A DNA stretch of 64,000 bases, from NCBI GenBank assembly GCA_011033025.1, contig WFMF01000031.1, positions 806,001 to 870,000 on the forward strand, in the 5' to 3' direction. Position numbers and translations under genes: made by a program. The notes below the pieces were generated by a model that ran no database searches, had not been told where the DNA came from, and saw only the letters and a list, made by a program, of their open reading frames with translations. Source of the DNA: Beroe forskalii. Its lineage: Eukaryota > Ctenophora > Nuda > Beroida > Beroidae. Positions within the stretch are counted from its first letter, which is position 1. Every line of letters begins with the position of its first letter. Below are positions 12,840 to 26,400 of this stretch, in pieces.

Positions 12840-13500
12840 TACGCAATCAAGTTTTCCCCTGTGCGCGTAACCAGGGCCCTGGTTAGGGCAAGGTGTGTGT
12901 ACGTGTGTGTAGATGCCGCAAACACAAAACAGGGTTGATGGATTTTTCCCATCCCTGCGCGCAACACTCGGAGGTTTGGAAAACGTTGTGTGCGCGGCGG
13001 AGGGTAGGGTACTAGGGTAACATCCTATCCTACAACGAACAGGGGTATACGGCCGTCATGGCGTCATCTAACCTGACCAGATGCTTTCGCGCGCGGCCTA
13101 CGGTTGCTAAACGCGTATATCCCTGTTATCGTCGCGCGGCGCGCTTCCTCAGAACAGGGAAGCGCGCGGCGCGTACACACACCTATGCGGGCTTAGGAAG
13201 GCCTACGGCTAAATCATTATTTCCGAGAACTAGAAGGGCCGACGAACGCACACAGAACAGTTGCCAGGCCCCATGCGCGCGCGAAAAAATATAGGGCAGC
13301 CGGGCAGACAGCTTTTGGCAACAGAATAGGGCAAGGGTATACGCGTTTAGCAAGTGGCAAGCTGCGCGCGTACGCACACCTATGCGAATTCGTGCACGTG
13401 CGTCGAACGACTAGTCATTCCTAAGCCCGCATAGGTGTGTGTACGCGCCGCACAACGCAAACAGGGATATACGTGTTTAGCAACACTGCCGTACTTACGA
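12840..13500. mobile_element. GC-rich fold-back element
   Basis: This block is rich in CGCG in otherwise AT-rich DNA. 13102-13200 and 13423-13487 are inverted copies (GTTGCTAAACGCGTATATCC against GGATATACGTGTTTAGCAAC; ACACACCTATGCGGGCTTAGGA against its complement). A segment at about 12937-13015 (GGATTT.TCCCATCCCT.GCGCGCAACACTCGGA, GCGGAGGGTAGGGTA) recurs at 31355-31465. It behaves like a non-autonomous inverted-repeat element; no transposase was seen. Confidence 0.65.
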
Positions 13501-14442
13501 GTACGGCAGTGCAGAATTCTATGAAAATGCAGTCAGGAATCTAGAAAGTTGAGATAAGACCTTTGACTTTGAGTTGTACAATTATTGAAACGCAGTTCTG
13601 ACATGATGAGCTCAAATAAAAAATCAGCCATATCATGATATTGAAAATGAACGTAAGAAAAACCGCATCTTTTCTCTGCGCTTCTTTTCTGCAAAATTGA
13701 TTAAGAAAACAGATAATCAGGTGATATCCTAGGAGTAGGTGCAAAGACTCTCATTTCATCTTCTATCGCTTCAGAGTCATGAAGCAACGACATTAACAAT
13801 AACACTATGCCAGTACTTAGCATGTCATGTGATTGCGTATCTGTATCATGCAGAGCTCATACTTCATGATCATTTCATTTGGTATCTCATCTCTCAGTAT
13901 CTTGGGAGGTGGGTACCAGACAACACCAAATACAATAAACTTTAAGCGCCGTATATCTCTTAAACGGCCTTTTTAAACAAACTTTCGACGCGTTACTTTT
14001 CACTGAAGAGCACACATGTCAGTAACACTCTCTCACTCGAAGTCCAATATTTTTCATTAGGTGCCTCATAAAATGAAAAAATGATATCCTTTTTGAAAAA
14101 GGATATCATTACTGAAAAAAAAAGTTTTTTTTTCCCCAGGTCATCATCAAATTTACAATGCATAGGCATGAAGAATAACAGCAACATACGAAGTTCTTAT
14201 TTCTTTCAACCTCATTCCACTTCCAGCAGTCCTAGTCTCAGTCAGTCTTTGCTTCCTATTTGTATATCCTTCAGTATCAGTTAGTGAACTAGTGATTAGT
14301 TTCACATGTTGATGTATACAGTAATCCCACCACTGTAATTTCTTTGTTCTCTACCCCACTCAAGTCTCGGGTTTGTCCATGAGTCCGTTGTACGGCAGTC
14401 TGGGCAGCTGTCTGGTGCAGTCATTGTTCTCCTTGACAGCCT
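13501..14442. other. Intergenic sequence between bHLH and Kv genes with a perfect palindrome
   Basis: No gene is seen. 14080-14110 is a perfect inverted repeat with 15-base arms around a single G (AATGATATCCTTTTT and its complement). It is followed by a shorter A9-G-T9 palindrome at about 14115-14135. These lie in the 3' flank of the Kv gene and could form hairpins in its transcript if the 3' UTR is that long. Confidence 0.7.
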
Positions 14443-17400
14443 TCACCCACCCTCACTCCGGGACACGTTGTTAACTCCTCCATCGTACGGAATGTAGGGT
14501 CGACACACGGCCATGTGACGCAGCTTCCGCGTCATCTCCTTGTTCGCGTTCAGCTTCTTAATCGTGAAGGAGTCTTGGAACTTGGAGATGATGATGGTCA
14601 TGGGGAAGGCAATGACGACGATGCCGAATAGAACGACCATGCTGCCAGCCAAACGTCCAACCATCGTTCTGAGGAATCGACAGTAGGACTGCATATTCTA
14701 CACAACGGGAAAAGAAATCATTTCAAATCAGAAGCATTTTGAAAAATGCAATCAAAGATTCAATCAGCTATAGAATGAGAAATTCTAATATGAATTCCTG
14801 AAGGAATTAAGATACTGATGTTTGATGAGAATTATACAAGACATAGTCTATTACTCACTTTGGATACAAGTCTCCATAGCCGACAGTGGTGACAGTGACA
14901 ACAGCCCACCAGCACCCGTGTAGAATGGAGTTGAAACCGGTGGAGTTTAGCACAATGTTTCCTGATACCAGGTCTTCCTGAGGAGAGGATACATCATACA
15001 CTGCAGAAAACACTATACACATTCTATATTATACACTGCAGTCTATACAATACATTGCAAAATGCACATTGCACAGTGAACTTACATCATTACATCACTA
15101 CGGTGCTCTCATTTTGAGAGGGGGTCTTGAGGTCAATAATCACTCACTTTTGGTACATTAAACTCAATGAACATGCAGGAAATTAAGCCCACATGTTATT
15201 AAGCACCATGAAAATAAGCCCTTTTAGTTTCGGCACATTGAAGTTTGAACTCAATGAACATACTCACTTTGGGCACATTGAACTCGATGAAGTACATGAT
15301 GGTTCCAACTAGGAGGATCACAACGGCTACCACCCCAATGAGAACAACAAACTCTTGTTTGGCTGACGATACCACCTGAAAATGGTGTTACGTTATCATG
15401 GTAACCTTGAGGGTTCTGGCTTACCATGGCAACGCCACTACTTGCTACTGATGACATGGTCAATGTTCAAATCATTGCAACGGTCAGTCAGGCAGTGTTA
15501 CCATGGCAACGGTCAGACAGTGTTACCATGGTAATATTAAGATTTTACAAAAATAGAAAGACGTACACTTCACCTCCATGACTTCTGTGAGCTGGGTGCT
15601 GTGTCTGACTATCTTGAGGACCCGCACAACCCGAACTACTCGACAGATCTGAGGCGGGGAATCTGTTACCCTCTGAGCTATTGGTTGAGTAAAACATACC
15701 TAGCATGGACGAGAAACAAAACCGCAAAGGGTTGAGGGTTATAAATTATAATGGTCAATATTTCATAAGTTGAGAAAGGCTTGTGTCAAATATCTTAAAT
15801 ATCATATAACTATCATATAACAGTCCTTTTTTTGAACAAGAAACAAGAGTCGCTTTTTATCTTTCATATTCATGTTCGTGTAATCGTGTAAATGTGTATT
15901 GTTAAGTCAATGAAAGGTAAAGCTAAAAGCACTCAGGTGTAAGTGTAAGTTCAGTGTATCACAAGTGTTGCGAGTTCGAGAAATGAGAATCATTCTGAAA
16001 CTTCCGATAGCACCATGTATCACTACAATGTTTGTATATGTACGTGTGTTACAGTATCACGCACGTAGTCGTACTATAATGGTGGTCGTGTGGAAGTTTC
16101 AGAATAAACGGAGATCTCAGAACTCGCAACATCTAGGTGATTTCGATAAATTCAAAGATCAGTTCATCACGCCATCACATAGCATTATCAAACCATTATC
16201 ATTTTACAACCGTGGCGTCTCGACCTTTTCACGCGCGTCGTAATGCACCGCGAACGAAAAGGTCGGAACACCACAGTTATATTATTGCCAGTTGAGAATA
16301 GTTAAACGTGGGAATAAAACTTTTTGACAGAACGGAATTTGGACTCTTCAACCATTTTTGTGGAAACTGATCTTTGAATTTAGCTGCATGGGATGAGAAA
16401 GAGATGACGAGTAAGCGAAGGGATACCAGCGGAGTGATATAAAATGTGCTAAGAGAGAAGCAGCCCATACCTATGACAGCTGTATGTGTCGCATACCTAA
16501 ACATTCAGCATACCTATACAGTCAGCGCACAGTGCTTACTGCTCCACAAGGGCGACGATGTGTCAGTGACCCGGGACAGGAGGGACACTGGAGACCCGGA
16601 CAGGAGGGACACTGGAGATCTGGACAGGAGGGACACTAGAGACCCGGACAGGAGGGTCACTGGAGACCTGGACAGGAGGTACACAGGAGACCCGGACAGG
16701 AGGGACACTGGAGACCCGGACAGGAGGGACACTGGAGACCCGGACAGTAGGGCACTGGAGACCCGGGACAGGAGGGACTCAGGGACACTGGAGACATGGA
16801 CAGTAGGGACATTAGAGACCAGGATAGTAGGAACACAGGAGACCCAGGTAAGAGGGCCACTGGAGACCCGGGACAGGAGGGACACTGGAGACCCGGACAG
16901 GAGGGACACTGGAGACCCGGACAGGAGGGACACTAGAGACCCGGACAGGAGGGACACTAGAGACCCGGACAGGAGGGACACTGGAGACCCGGACAGGAGG
17001 TACACAGGAGACCAAGGACAGGAGGGACATTGGAGACCCGGATAGGAGGGACACTGGAGACCCGGAAATGAGGGACACAGGAGACCCGGACAGGAGGGAC
17101 ACTGGAGACCCGGGACAGGAGGGACACTGGAGACCCGGACAGGAGGGACACTGGAGACCCGGACAGGAGGGACACTGGAGATCCGGACAGGAGGTACACT
17201 GGAGCCCGGGACAGAAGGGACACTGGAGACCCTGACATGAAGGACACTGGAGACCCGGACAGGAGGGACACTGGAGAACCTGGACAGGAGGGACACTTGA
17301 GACCCGGGACAGGAGGGACACTGGAGACCCGGACAGGAGGGACACTGGAGACCCGGACAGGAGGGACACTGGAGACCAGTACAGAAGGGACACTGGAGAC

Positions 17401-20400
17401 CCGGACAGAAGGGACACTAGAGATCCGGACAGGAGGGACACTGAAGACCCGGACAGGAGGGACACTGGAGACCCGGACAGTAGGGCACTGGAGACCCGGG
17501 ACAGGAGAGACACTGGAGACATGGACAGTAGGGACATTAGAGACCAGGATAGTAGGAACACAGGAGACCCGGACAGGAGGGACACTGGAGACCCGGACAG
17601 GAGGGACACTGGAGACCCGGACAGGAGGAACACTGGAGACCCGGACAGGAGGGACACTGGAGACCCGGACAGGAGGGACACTGGAGACCCGGACAGGAGG
17701 TACACAGGAGACCCGGACAGGAGGTACACAGGAGACCAAGGACAGGAGAGACACTGGAGACCCGGATAGGAGGGACACTGGAGACCCGGAAATGAGGGAC
17801 ACAGGAGACCCGGCCAGGAGGGACAGTGGAGACATGGACAGTAGGGACATTAGAGACCAGGATAGTAGGAACACAGGAGACCCAGGTAAGAGGGCCACTG
17901 GAGACCCGGGACAGGAGGGACACTGGAGACCCGGACAGGAGGGACACTGGAGACCCGGACAGGAGGTACACAGGAGACCCGGACAGGAGGTACACTGGAG
18001 AACCTGGACAGGAGGGACACTTGAGACCCGGACAGGAGTTACACTGGAGCCCGGGACAGAAGGGACACTAGAGACACAGACAGGAGGGACACTGGAGACC
18101 CTGACATGAAGGACACTGGAGACCCGGACAGGAGGGACACTGGAGAACCTGGACAGGAGGGACACTTGAGACCCGGGACAGGAGGGACACTGGAGACCCG
18201 GACAGGAGGGACACTGGAGACCCGGACAGGAGGTACACAGGAGACCCGGACAGGAGGTACACAGGAGACCAAGGACAGTAGGGCACTGGAGACCCGGGAC
18301 AGGAGGGACACTGGAGACATGGACAGTAGGGACATTAGAGACCAGGATAGTAGGAACACTGGAGACCCGGACAAGAAAGACACTGGAGACCCTGACAGGA
18401 GAGACACTGGAGACCAGTACAGAAGGGACACTGGAGACCCGGACAGAAGGGACACTAGAGATCCGGACAGGAGGGACACTGAAGACCCGGACAGGAGGGA
18501 CACTGGAGACATGGACAAGAGGGCCACTGGAGACCCGGACAGGAGGGACACTGGAGACCCGGACAGAGGGGACATTGGAGACCCGGACAGGAGGGACACT
18601 AGAGACCTACACAGGCGGGACACTCGAGACCCACATAGGAGGGACATTGGAGACCTCGACAGGAGGGACTTGGAGAAGGGGATTAGAAACCCTGGCAGGG
18701 TTATGAAAGGCCACCAATGGACTGGGAAAGGATTTTCCCGAGCCGGACCACCAGTGGCAAGGGATGATTCTTCATAACTAGATGAGGAAAATGACGCACG
18801 AAGAACAAGGCTATCGGGATTAGCAATAAAATGCCCAGGAATGCGAAAAGAAGGCACACCAGGGGCAAGGCTTATGCTATAGGGATTAGCAAGAAAATGC
18901 TCCGGAATGCGGAAAGAAGGCACCCTGTCCCAAGGTCACTCAACACGCAGCTTTTGACGGTTATGCACCATAGACCTGTGTATAACTGTGGGTATAGTTA
19001 GATAAATCCCGACTATTACCACACCTCACTCATCAACCCGCCAGGTGAACAGAGACCCCAATCATACCATATATGGCATAATGGCGTCACCGCCCACCTG
19101 GAGGGGTCACTGAGCTCGGTGCAGTGAAACAGTGAGGGAGATTAACTAAAAAAGACAAATGAAGGAAGCAGGCTAGGTACCCTTAGAACCTTGAGAGCAA
19201 AAAATTGCGGCGGGGGCAGGCCCCGGGTGGTGATGAAGACGACCAACTCCACGTAGAAGGGGGCCACTGCCAGGATGTCCATGATGTTCAGGGGCTTCGC
19301 GAAGAACTTCCTCTTGTTCGGCCATGTGGAGAACCTGGGAAAAGTGTTGGTTTGTGTGCAAAATCCACAGACCATACGCCTCCGCTTATGGGAGAGGCGG
19401 TGGTAGCTGGGGGAGGGGATGGGTGGGGTAGTCTGCGGAGCTGTGTCAAATTTGCTCTTTTACAAAATTATCCATTTTCATGGGAATGGGAATTATGCCT
19501 AATCATTTGTTTCAAAATAGCTCATTTGAACTAAATCTGATAAAAGTAGCAAACCTTATAAGGAGGTCTAGGGAGAAGAAGAGGTTGATGAAGACATCTA
19601 TGCCGTAGATCATGATCTTGTAGGGGACCAGGGGCGTCCCAAAGGGGTCGTCAAAGTGCTTCTGGTAGTCTGGGATGGTCTCTATGACCAACATGGAGAT
19701 GGTGGTGAGGATGCAGAGCAGGTCTATCCCTCCCCAAACCATGCTGAACTTGCTGTAACTCGGGTCTGTGATCTGGAGGGGAGGGAGAGGGGTTAGGGTG
19801 GGGCATGCAATGAGGGGTTTGGATGAGGCATGAGGGGTTAGAATGGGCAGGAGGGGTTAGGATGGGGCATGAGGGGCTGATATGATATGTCATGACGTGA
19901 TACATTGGAAAAAGATGGAGTTGTAGCTTTCTAGTTTAGGATACAGACTATACTTGAAGGTAATGGTGAAGTAGCACAAAATATGAGGGTAAATGGTAAT
20001 TTCTACACTCTAAAAGAATCTAAAGAAAAAAGGGAGAAGTTCAGGTTGCGGGAAAATAAAGTGAAAATTGAGTGTTGAAGGAATTGGGATGTTCACTTGT
20101 GGGAACTCTGTAGTGTTCGAAACCCCTTCCACAAATTAATGTAGATTTAATGAAGGAAACTGATCAAATTACAGCCACGTGCGAGTCACGAGACATTGAA
20201 TTTGATACTAAGATTAGAGTAAGGACTCTATGAATACCTAATTGCATTAGTAGTACGACGCAGGAACATTTGGAGTACTGATAAAAAGCTGGAAAAAGGA
20301 GTCTGGCTGATAAAAGTTCAGGTGGACGTGAAAGGGGTGTTCATCATGTGACGATCAGCTGACGTGACGTCATGGCTTTACCAAGCGGTGATTGGACGAA

Positions 20401-23400
20401 ATTAGCAAATTAGGTTAGTCAAATAAACAACCTCATTGCTCTTAAATTCCCAAGAACTTTGCTTCGTTCCATTAATTGATAAGGAGTTTCAAGTTTCTAC
20501 GCCCTGCTATTGTCTTGTTTGCGGATGCCTGGGGATTCGTGAGCCTTTGAAGCTTTGGCAAAACTGCTCATTTTCGGGAAGTTTTCTCTTTGCCCGGGAT
20601 GTTTGTTCACAACTCCAGTGACGTGAAACCCACGGGGTTCCTGAGCCCTGACGGAGCAATAGTTCCCATCTCACAACACTTCGCTCTGCTCCAAGTCATG
20701 CCGGTATCACTGGTTCCCATCCCTTCCTTCCCCGCTGGAACACAGTCGCCAGTTCTTAGTTTCAACTCCACAGCATCAACACAGCATTTGGTAAGTGGAA
20801 GCTCAGTTGTACAGGCGGCGTCATCAAACACGCCAGCTCTACGTCAAGTCGCACACAAAACTTCCCCATATCAGCAAAGAAATTCTGGAAGGATATCGCA
20901 TGAGCGTAGCGGTCTTTGGTCAAGGAACATTTGGTCTTCTATTCAACCACAGGAAACATCAGAAGCACGCATGAAGAGCAAACGACCACTCCATTATCAG
21001 GGTGGTAAGAATAGGGATCCCCTCTACTCACCTCACCAGACTGTAGTGTTGGAGAAGAGGGAGTACCACTTGAGAAGGAGTAAGGATTGGAGAAGCAAGT
21101 CAGAGGGGGAAGGTCTTAGGAGGATACCACGAACTCACACAACACACAAACCCGGGGAAATAGTTCACGAGATTATTGATATTGAGAGTGATGGGGAGCA
21201 AGTCGAAAACCTTTCATTCCAGTCATGTTCTGGTGAAACAGAAGCACCACTTGAAGTGAAGTGTGAGACAAAAAGGTACGAAATAAAGGACTTGGTTGGA
21301 AATGGGGGCCCTTTTCAACCTATTGAAACAGAAAATATCAGAGGCACAGAGCCGATGGTCTTAGACGAAAAGTTTGCAAAAGTTGAAGCAGATGTTAAAC
21401 TTGGAAAGGTTGTAAAAGTTGAAGCAGAGGTTACACTTGAAACAGATGCCCCGTCAGCAACCAGAAAGAGAAGGAAATCAAGTTCACTTTGCACTTCTGA
21501 AGATGAAATAAGTACAGAAGCAACGACAGCTCCTTGTCAGGTGAAAAGAAAGCCACAGACAGCTCGTAAATCTATCACTCCTTGGTCAAGGACAAAGGTC
21601 TCTTCATCGAAATGTAGGAAGGGAAACACTAAGTTGAAGGGTAAGGGTGGAGATCTTGTGCTGAAAATAAAACAGCAGTATGTCCGATCAGATTCCTCCA
21701 ACTCGAGGAGAAAAGAAGAGTTAGAGGAAGTGACGGAGGAGTTAGAAGTGATTCCTCATAACGAAACTAATAGTAATATTGATAATGATCTGATCCGCCC
21801 CAGGTCTGGTAATGAAACGGGACACATCTCGAATGAGGCAACAGCCACAAGATTACCAAGCCTCTGTCCCAAGCCCCCACCGGTGATTTCCACATTCTAC
21901 ACCTGTGACTCCTGCAGTGAGCGATTCCTGAACCTGATCGCCGCTAAGATCCACTTCTGGACAGCCCACAGCGAGTTGAGCTACTCGGGGGTTCTGCCCC
22001 GGTGTTTGGCTACCCAGCAGGAAATGGAGCGGGGCGTGTGCCCCATTTGTAGGGCGTGTTTCACGGGGGGAGATGAGTTGGAGTACCACATCCTGGTGCA
22101 CCTCCAGCTCTTCCCTTACGTGTGCAACAAGTGTAAGCTGGCTGTAGCTAACCCAGGGCTGCTGGTGACACACTCCTGTGTGGTAGATCAACGTGTGGTA
22201 GATCAACGTGTGGTAGATAACCGTGTGGTAAAGTGCGCAGAGGGAGATGAGGCAGAGGATAGCCAGGATTCACTCATTCGTTCGAAACAGGAAGCTGGTG
22301 ATAAGAGACAACCCAGTTCTGATAAGCAGGAAGATACTCACGAATTGCCACAGATTGATGTTAAACAAGAAGCCCATTATTTGCCACAGATTTATATAAA
22401 ACAAGAAGATATAAAACAAGATGATGACAAACTGTATGGCAGTAAGAAGTCTCCTTTTAATGAGGAAGGGGATGATTTCAAACCAAGAGTAACCCTTTGT
22501 CTTGACATGGATTATCAACTGTTCATAAATCAACAAAAACTCAAAGGCGTGCCCTAAAACTGGTCGGAACAATAAATTGAACCTATAAAATACTCTCATT
22601 TCTCCCAAGATTCGTGAATACCGAATTTAAATTTGAATATTTGTTTTAATGTGTAAATATTTTGTGACTGAACATTCTAACTGAAATAATCAAGAAACAT
22701 GTTTAATCATTTGTACGATCGTATGCCACCTTCTATTCTGCAGGTATGTAAATTCCAATTAATTGCAATTTCCATCGAATCTTAAACCAAGGAATCATGA
22801 AGTTAGCACCTACGCTTTGGTTGATGCGTTGCGTGAGTGTCGGGGGCACCGGAACATTCTTTGCAGCTTCTTCTGCCTCGTAGTTGGCTATCATTCGAGC
22901 TAGGTCGATGTCGAAGAAATCCAGCTCCTCTTCCACCACAACAGGGTCAATTGTTTCTGGGGGTCTGGAGAAGAGAATCTACTGTCAGATTGTAGAATTT
23001 AACTTTTTGACGGATTTGGCAATTCCGATTAATCACACGACATACTAGACGCTTTAAACCTGAGGTGCCAGGTGACTGGTTGAGGATGGCACTACCTACC
23101 TGAAGGTGCCTGGTCACTGGTAGAAGTAGAGGATGGCACTACCTACCTGAAGGTGCCAAGTGACTAGTAGAAGTAGATGATGGCACTACCTACCTATCAT
23201 AGGTATTGGGTATGAGTGATAAGATTTTTCACCATAACTTTGAAGTGGCTAAACTCAAGAAATTCCCTTGTTTTTTTTACCATGTTTCTGCTTCTGGGGC
23301 TCAAAAATAAAATTCAATTGCGTGTATTTCATCAAAATATACGAAGTGATGCAAAATAAACACAATCTGTGAATCAATTTTAAACAAATATCATGATTTT

Positions 23401-26400
23401 TGTTGTTAGTTAGAGGAAACTTCGTAACATTTTGAATAAAACGGAATATTCATATTTCACTGAAAAATTTTACCTTCACCAAAGTGAATATAACCTTAAA
23501 GTCACACGAAAATGTCCGAAATTCCTCACCAAGTATTAACTTCTATCCTTCTCTAGTTCTCTAAATCAATTTCGTTCTATACTGGACTGTTGCTGTTCTT
23601 ATTCTGAAGCTACTGGCCTGATTCTGTGGTTAGCTGTTGGACTGTTACTGTTCTTATTCTGGCTTGATGCTACTGGCCTGATTCTGTGGTTAGCTATTGG
23701 ATTGTTACTGTTCTTATTCTGGCTTGAAGCTACTGGCCTGATTCTGCGGTTAGCTATTGGATTGTTACTGTTCTTATTCTGGCTTGATGCTACTGGCCTG
23801 ATTCTGCGGTTAGCTATTGGATTGTTACTGTTCTTATTCTGGCTTGATGCTACTCGCCTGATTCTGCGGTTAGCTGTTGGATTACTCCTCCAAATCTCCC
23901 AAATTTTGGTTGCCATCTTTTTGTACATTCCACTATAAAAGACTGGGTTGAGCAGACTATTTAGAGGAATGATAATCAGTGCAAATAGCTCAAATACCAT
24001 GGGAGAAGGTTGCTTGTCTTTGAAGAATTCGAAGAATATGATGGTTGAAATGAAGGATATCCAGCAAACTAACTCAGATACAATCATCAGAGCTATCTTT
24101 AATTTCATTGATGTTTTCTGGATGTTTCTTGTCTCGTTCCTTCCGCTTTCTCGCCAAGCTAGTGCAGCCAAAGTCCTCTTGGATCTCTTAACTTTCATAA
24201 GAATCCGGATGTAAGTTGCAAGGACATACAGAAGCACCACTGCCAGCCCTGAGCAATACATTATCTTGTATATCTTGTAGGGCGCTTGTGTTTTGAAAAT
24301 GTTGTGTATGCACAAGCCTGTATTTCCATAATACCCAATTTCTTCGATGTCAAAAATTTCTTTATTTGATGTTATGTTCTTCAACGCATTAATTGCTTCA
24401 TAGGCATCAGATGAGTTGCGATTGAACATGTCCCGATAAACCATGAACAATCTTGTCCTGTTGATTGGACTTTGATTAAAAAATGGGTTTTGCTTCAGAT
24501 TTTTGAAAAATAGCTCGGTTCCAAAGAAATCCCTAAACTCCGAAAAAGGCAAAAGGGGAGGTAAGAATGGAACCAGTTCAGTAGGTTCACTATTCCAACC
24601 AAAGCTAAAGCATATCTCTCTTTTATGTGATTAGCAATCCTTGAGCATGTTCTCCATCTGGTGTGACTGATAAGAAGTATAGTTAGCAAGGAACCATGGG
24701 CAGAAGACGAAAATATAAACCCAAATACTGAACAACCCCAACTTGACCTCCATACACTTTCCCACATGCAATACTTGCCCTTCATTCGGATTATCAGTCC
24801 AACCATTACAATCCCTATCAAGTAGAGCCCCATCATCAAATCGTGAAGGAACAGGTTTATCAAGTAGATCTTCTCGATCTTCTTCGCGTTAGAAGTGCAG
24901 GACTCATTCCAGCAATGGTAGACTTGCAAACTGTTCATGAGAATGATGAGCAGGCCTAGAATCCCAGTTACCACTACCGCTACTTTAGATTGGATCAGGA
25001 ACTCAGCCGATGAAAGGTAGCCTATTTTACAAGTCCCACACTCGTCTGCTCCATTGGTACAGTCTTTAGTGTGATCACAAACTTTATCTAGTTCCACCCA
25101 TTCAGGAGACTCCTTGGGATTGCAGTAAAACCTTCCTGGGCAGCCCATTTCATCTGCACCTGACTCGCAGTCCATTTCACCGTCACAGATTTTTGGGAGG
25201 ACGATATTATGGACTCTTTTTTTTAACCGTGACATTAAATTCACATCTAAACTCGTAACGGATTATGGCACCTCTAATGATGCCATCGCAGAATTTACTC
25301 CAGTTGCCTTCAACAAACCCGTTGGTAGTTACACAATAATATTTGCAGTACGAAACTACCTGTTGCGGCGAGTTCAAAAAAATATTTCCACTATAAGTCA
25401 CACGGTTGAAGCATTCATCAAGGGGATTCGTGGCTCTTTCGTCACCTTGAGTCACATTTTTACACGCCAGGCGAAACTCTTTGAGGCTTTTTCGACTCAG
25501 AATTCCTTGCAAATTTTTCGCTTCAATTTTACAGAACTTATCCTTTGGAGCTATGCAAACATTTTCTCCGTTTAAGTTCTTTTTTACCATATGACCCGGA
25601 CAGAAACACTCATCAGAACCGTCAAGGCAATCCTGAATGTTATCGCACAGCCTGTCAAATGTTACACATCCTGAACGATCGAGACAGTAGAAAACATGAG
25701 CTACAGAAGGAGAATTAGCCCTGGAACACTGGCATTCGTCAGAAAGACATTCAGAGCTTCCATCACAAACAAAACTCCTCTCTTTGGACCTACAAAACCA
25801 ATCAATCGAGGATAACGGTTTTTTATCCATCCCACCATTTACCAGCATTAAATCACCTGTCTCTTGTCCGAATCGGTAATAGAATAAGTCAAAGTTGAAG
25901 CGGCACTGGAATGAATCAGTTTCCAGTGTTTTAGAATAGTTTTTTGGAGCAAATAATTGTTTCTGGAAGCAGGATGGTTTGACATTCCGATCTACTAATC
26001 TCTGTTCAGTTGTACCAGATTCATCGTAGTCCACAACAAAGCTGTCTGCTATCGAAACTCCTACGATCAGAGACAGTCGAATTAAGTCGATTAACTTCAT
26101 GTTATGCCTCAGGAAATGCAACCACTGGGCAACTGGCGTTAGTGCAAAAAGAATCTGAAATAGAGTGTCTTGAGGTCAACTTTCAGAAGTATTCTGATTT
26201 GGCCCAGCTTTTGTAGAGTGCTACCTTTTGAATTCGAATTATCTTTTGTTCAACTTTATTGCGTACTTTATTGCGTGAAAAGTAAATTCGTGGATACCAA
26301 CGCTTTTTTGTGTTTTTTAGAATCTAAAAAGAAGCAGTTTTGGCGTTTTTTAGAGTTATTAATTATACCATATACTTCTTCTCTAGCAAACTGTTCCTTT

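Noticed and set aside
16446..18923. Overlapping open frames on both strands (up to 402 aa) in the Kv intron
   Set aside because: They are produced by the stop-free 24-bp minisatellite, on both strands and in several frames at once.
23599..26121. Three separate overlapping receptor genes
   Set aside because: The three open frames are consecutive parts of one receptor (ectodomain, TM1-4, TM5-tail) joined at homopolymer frame breaks.
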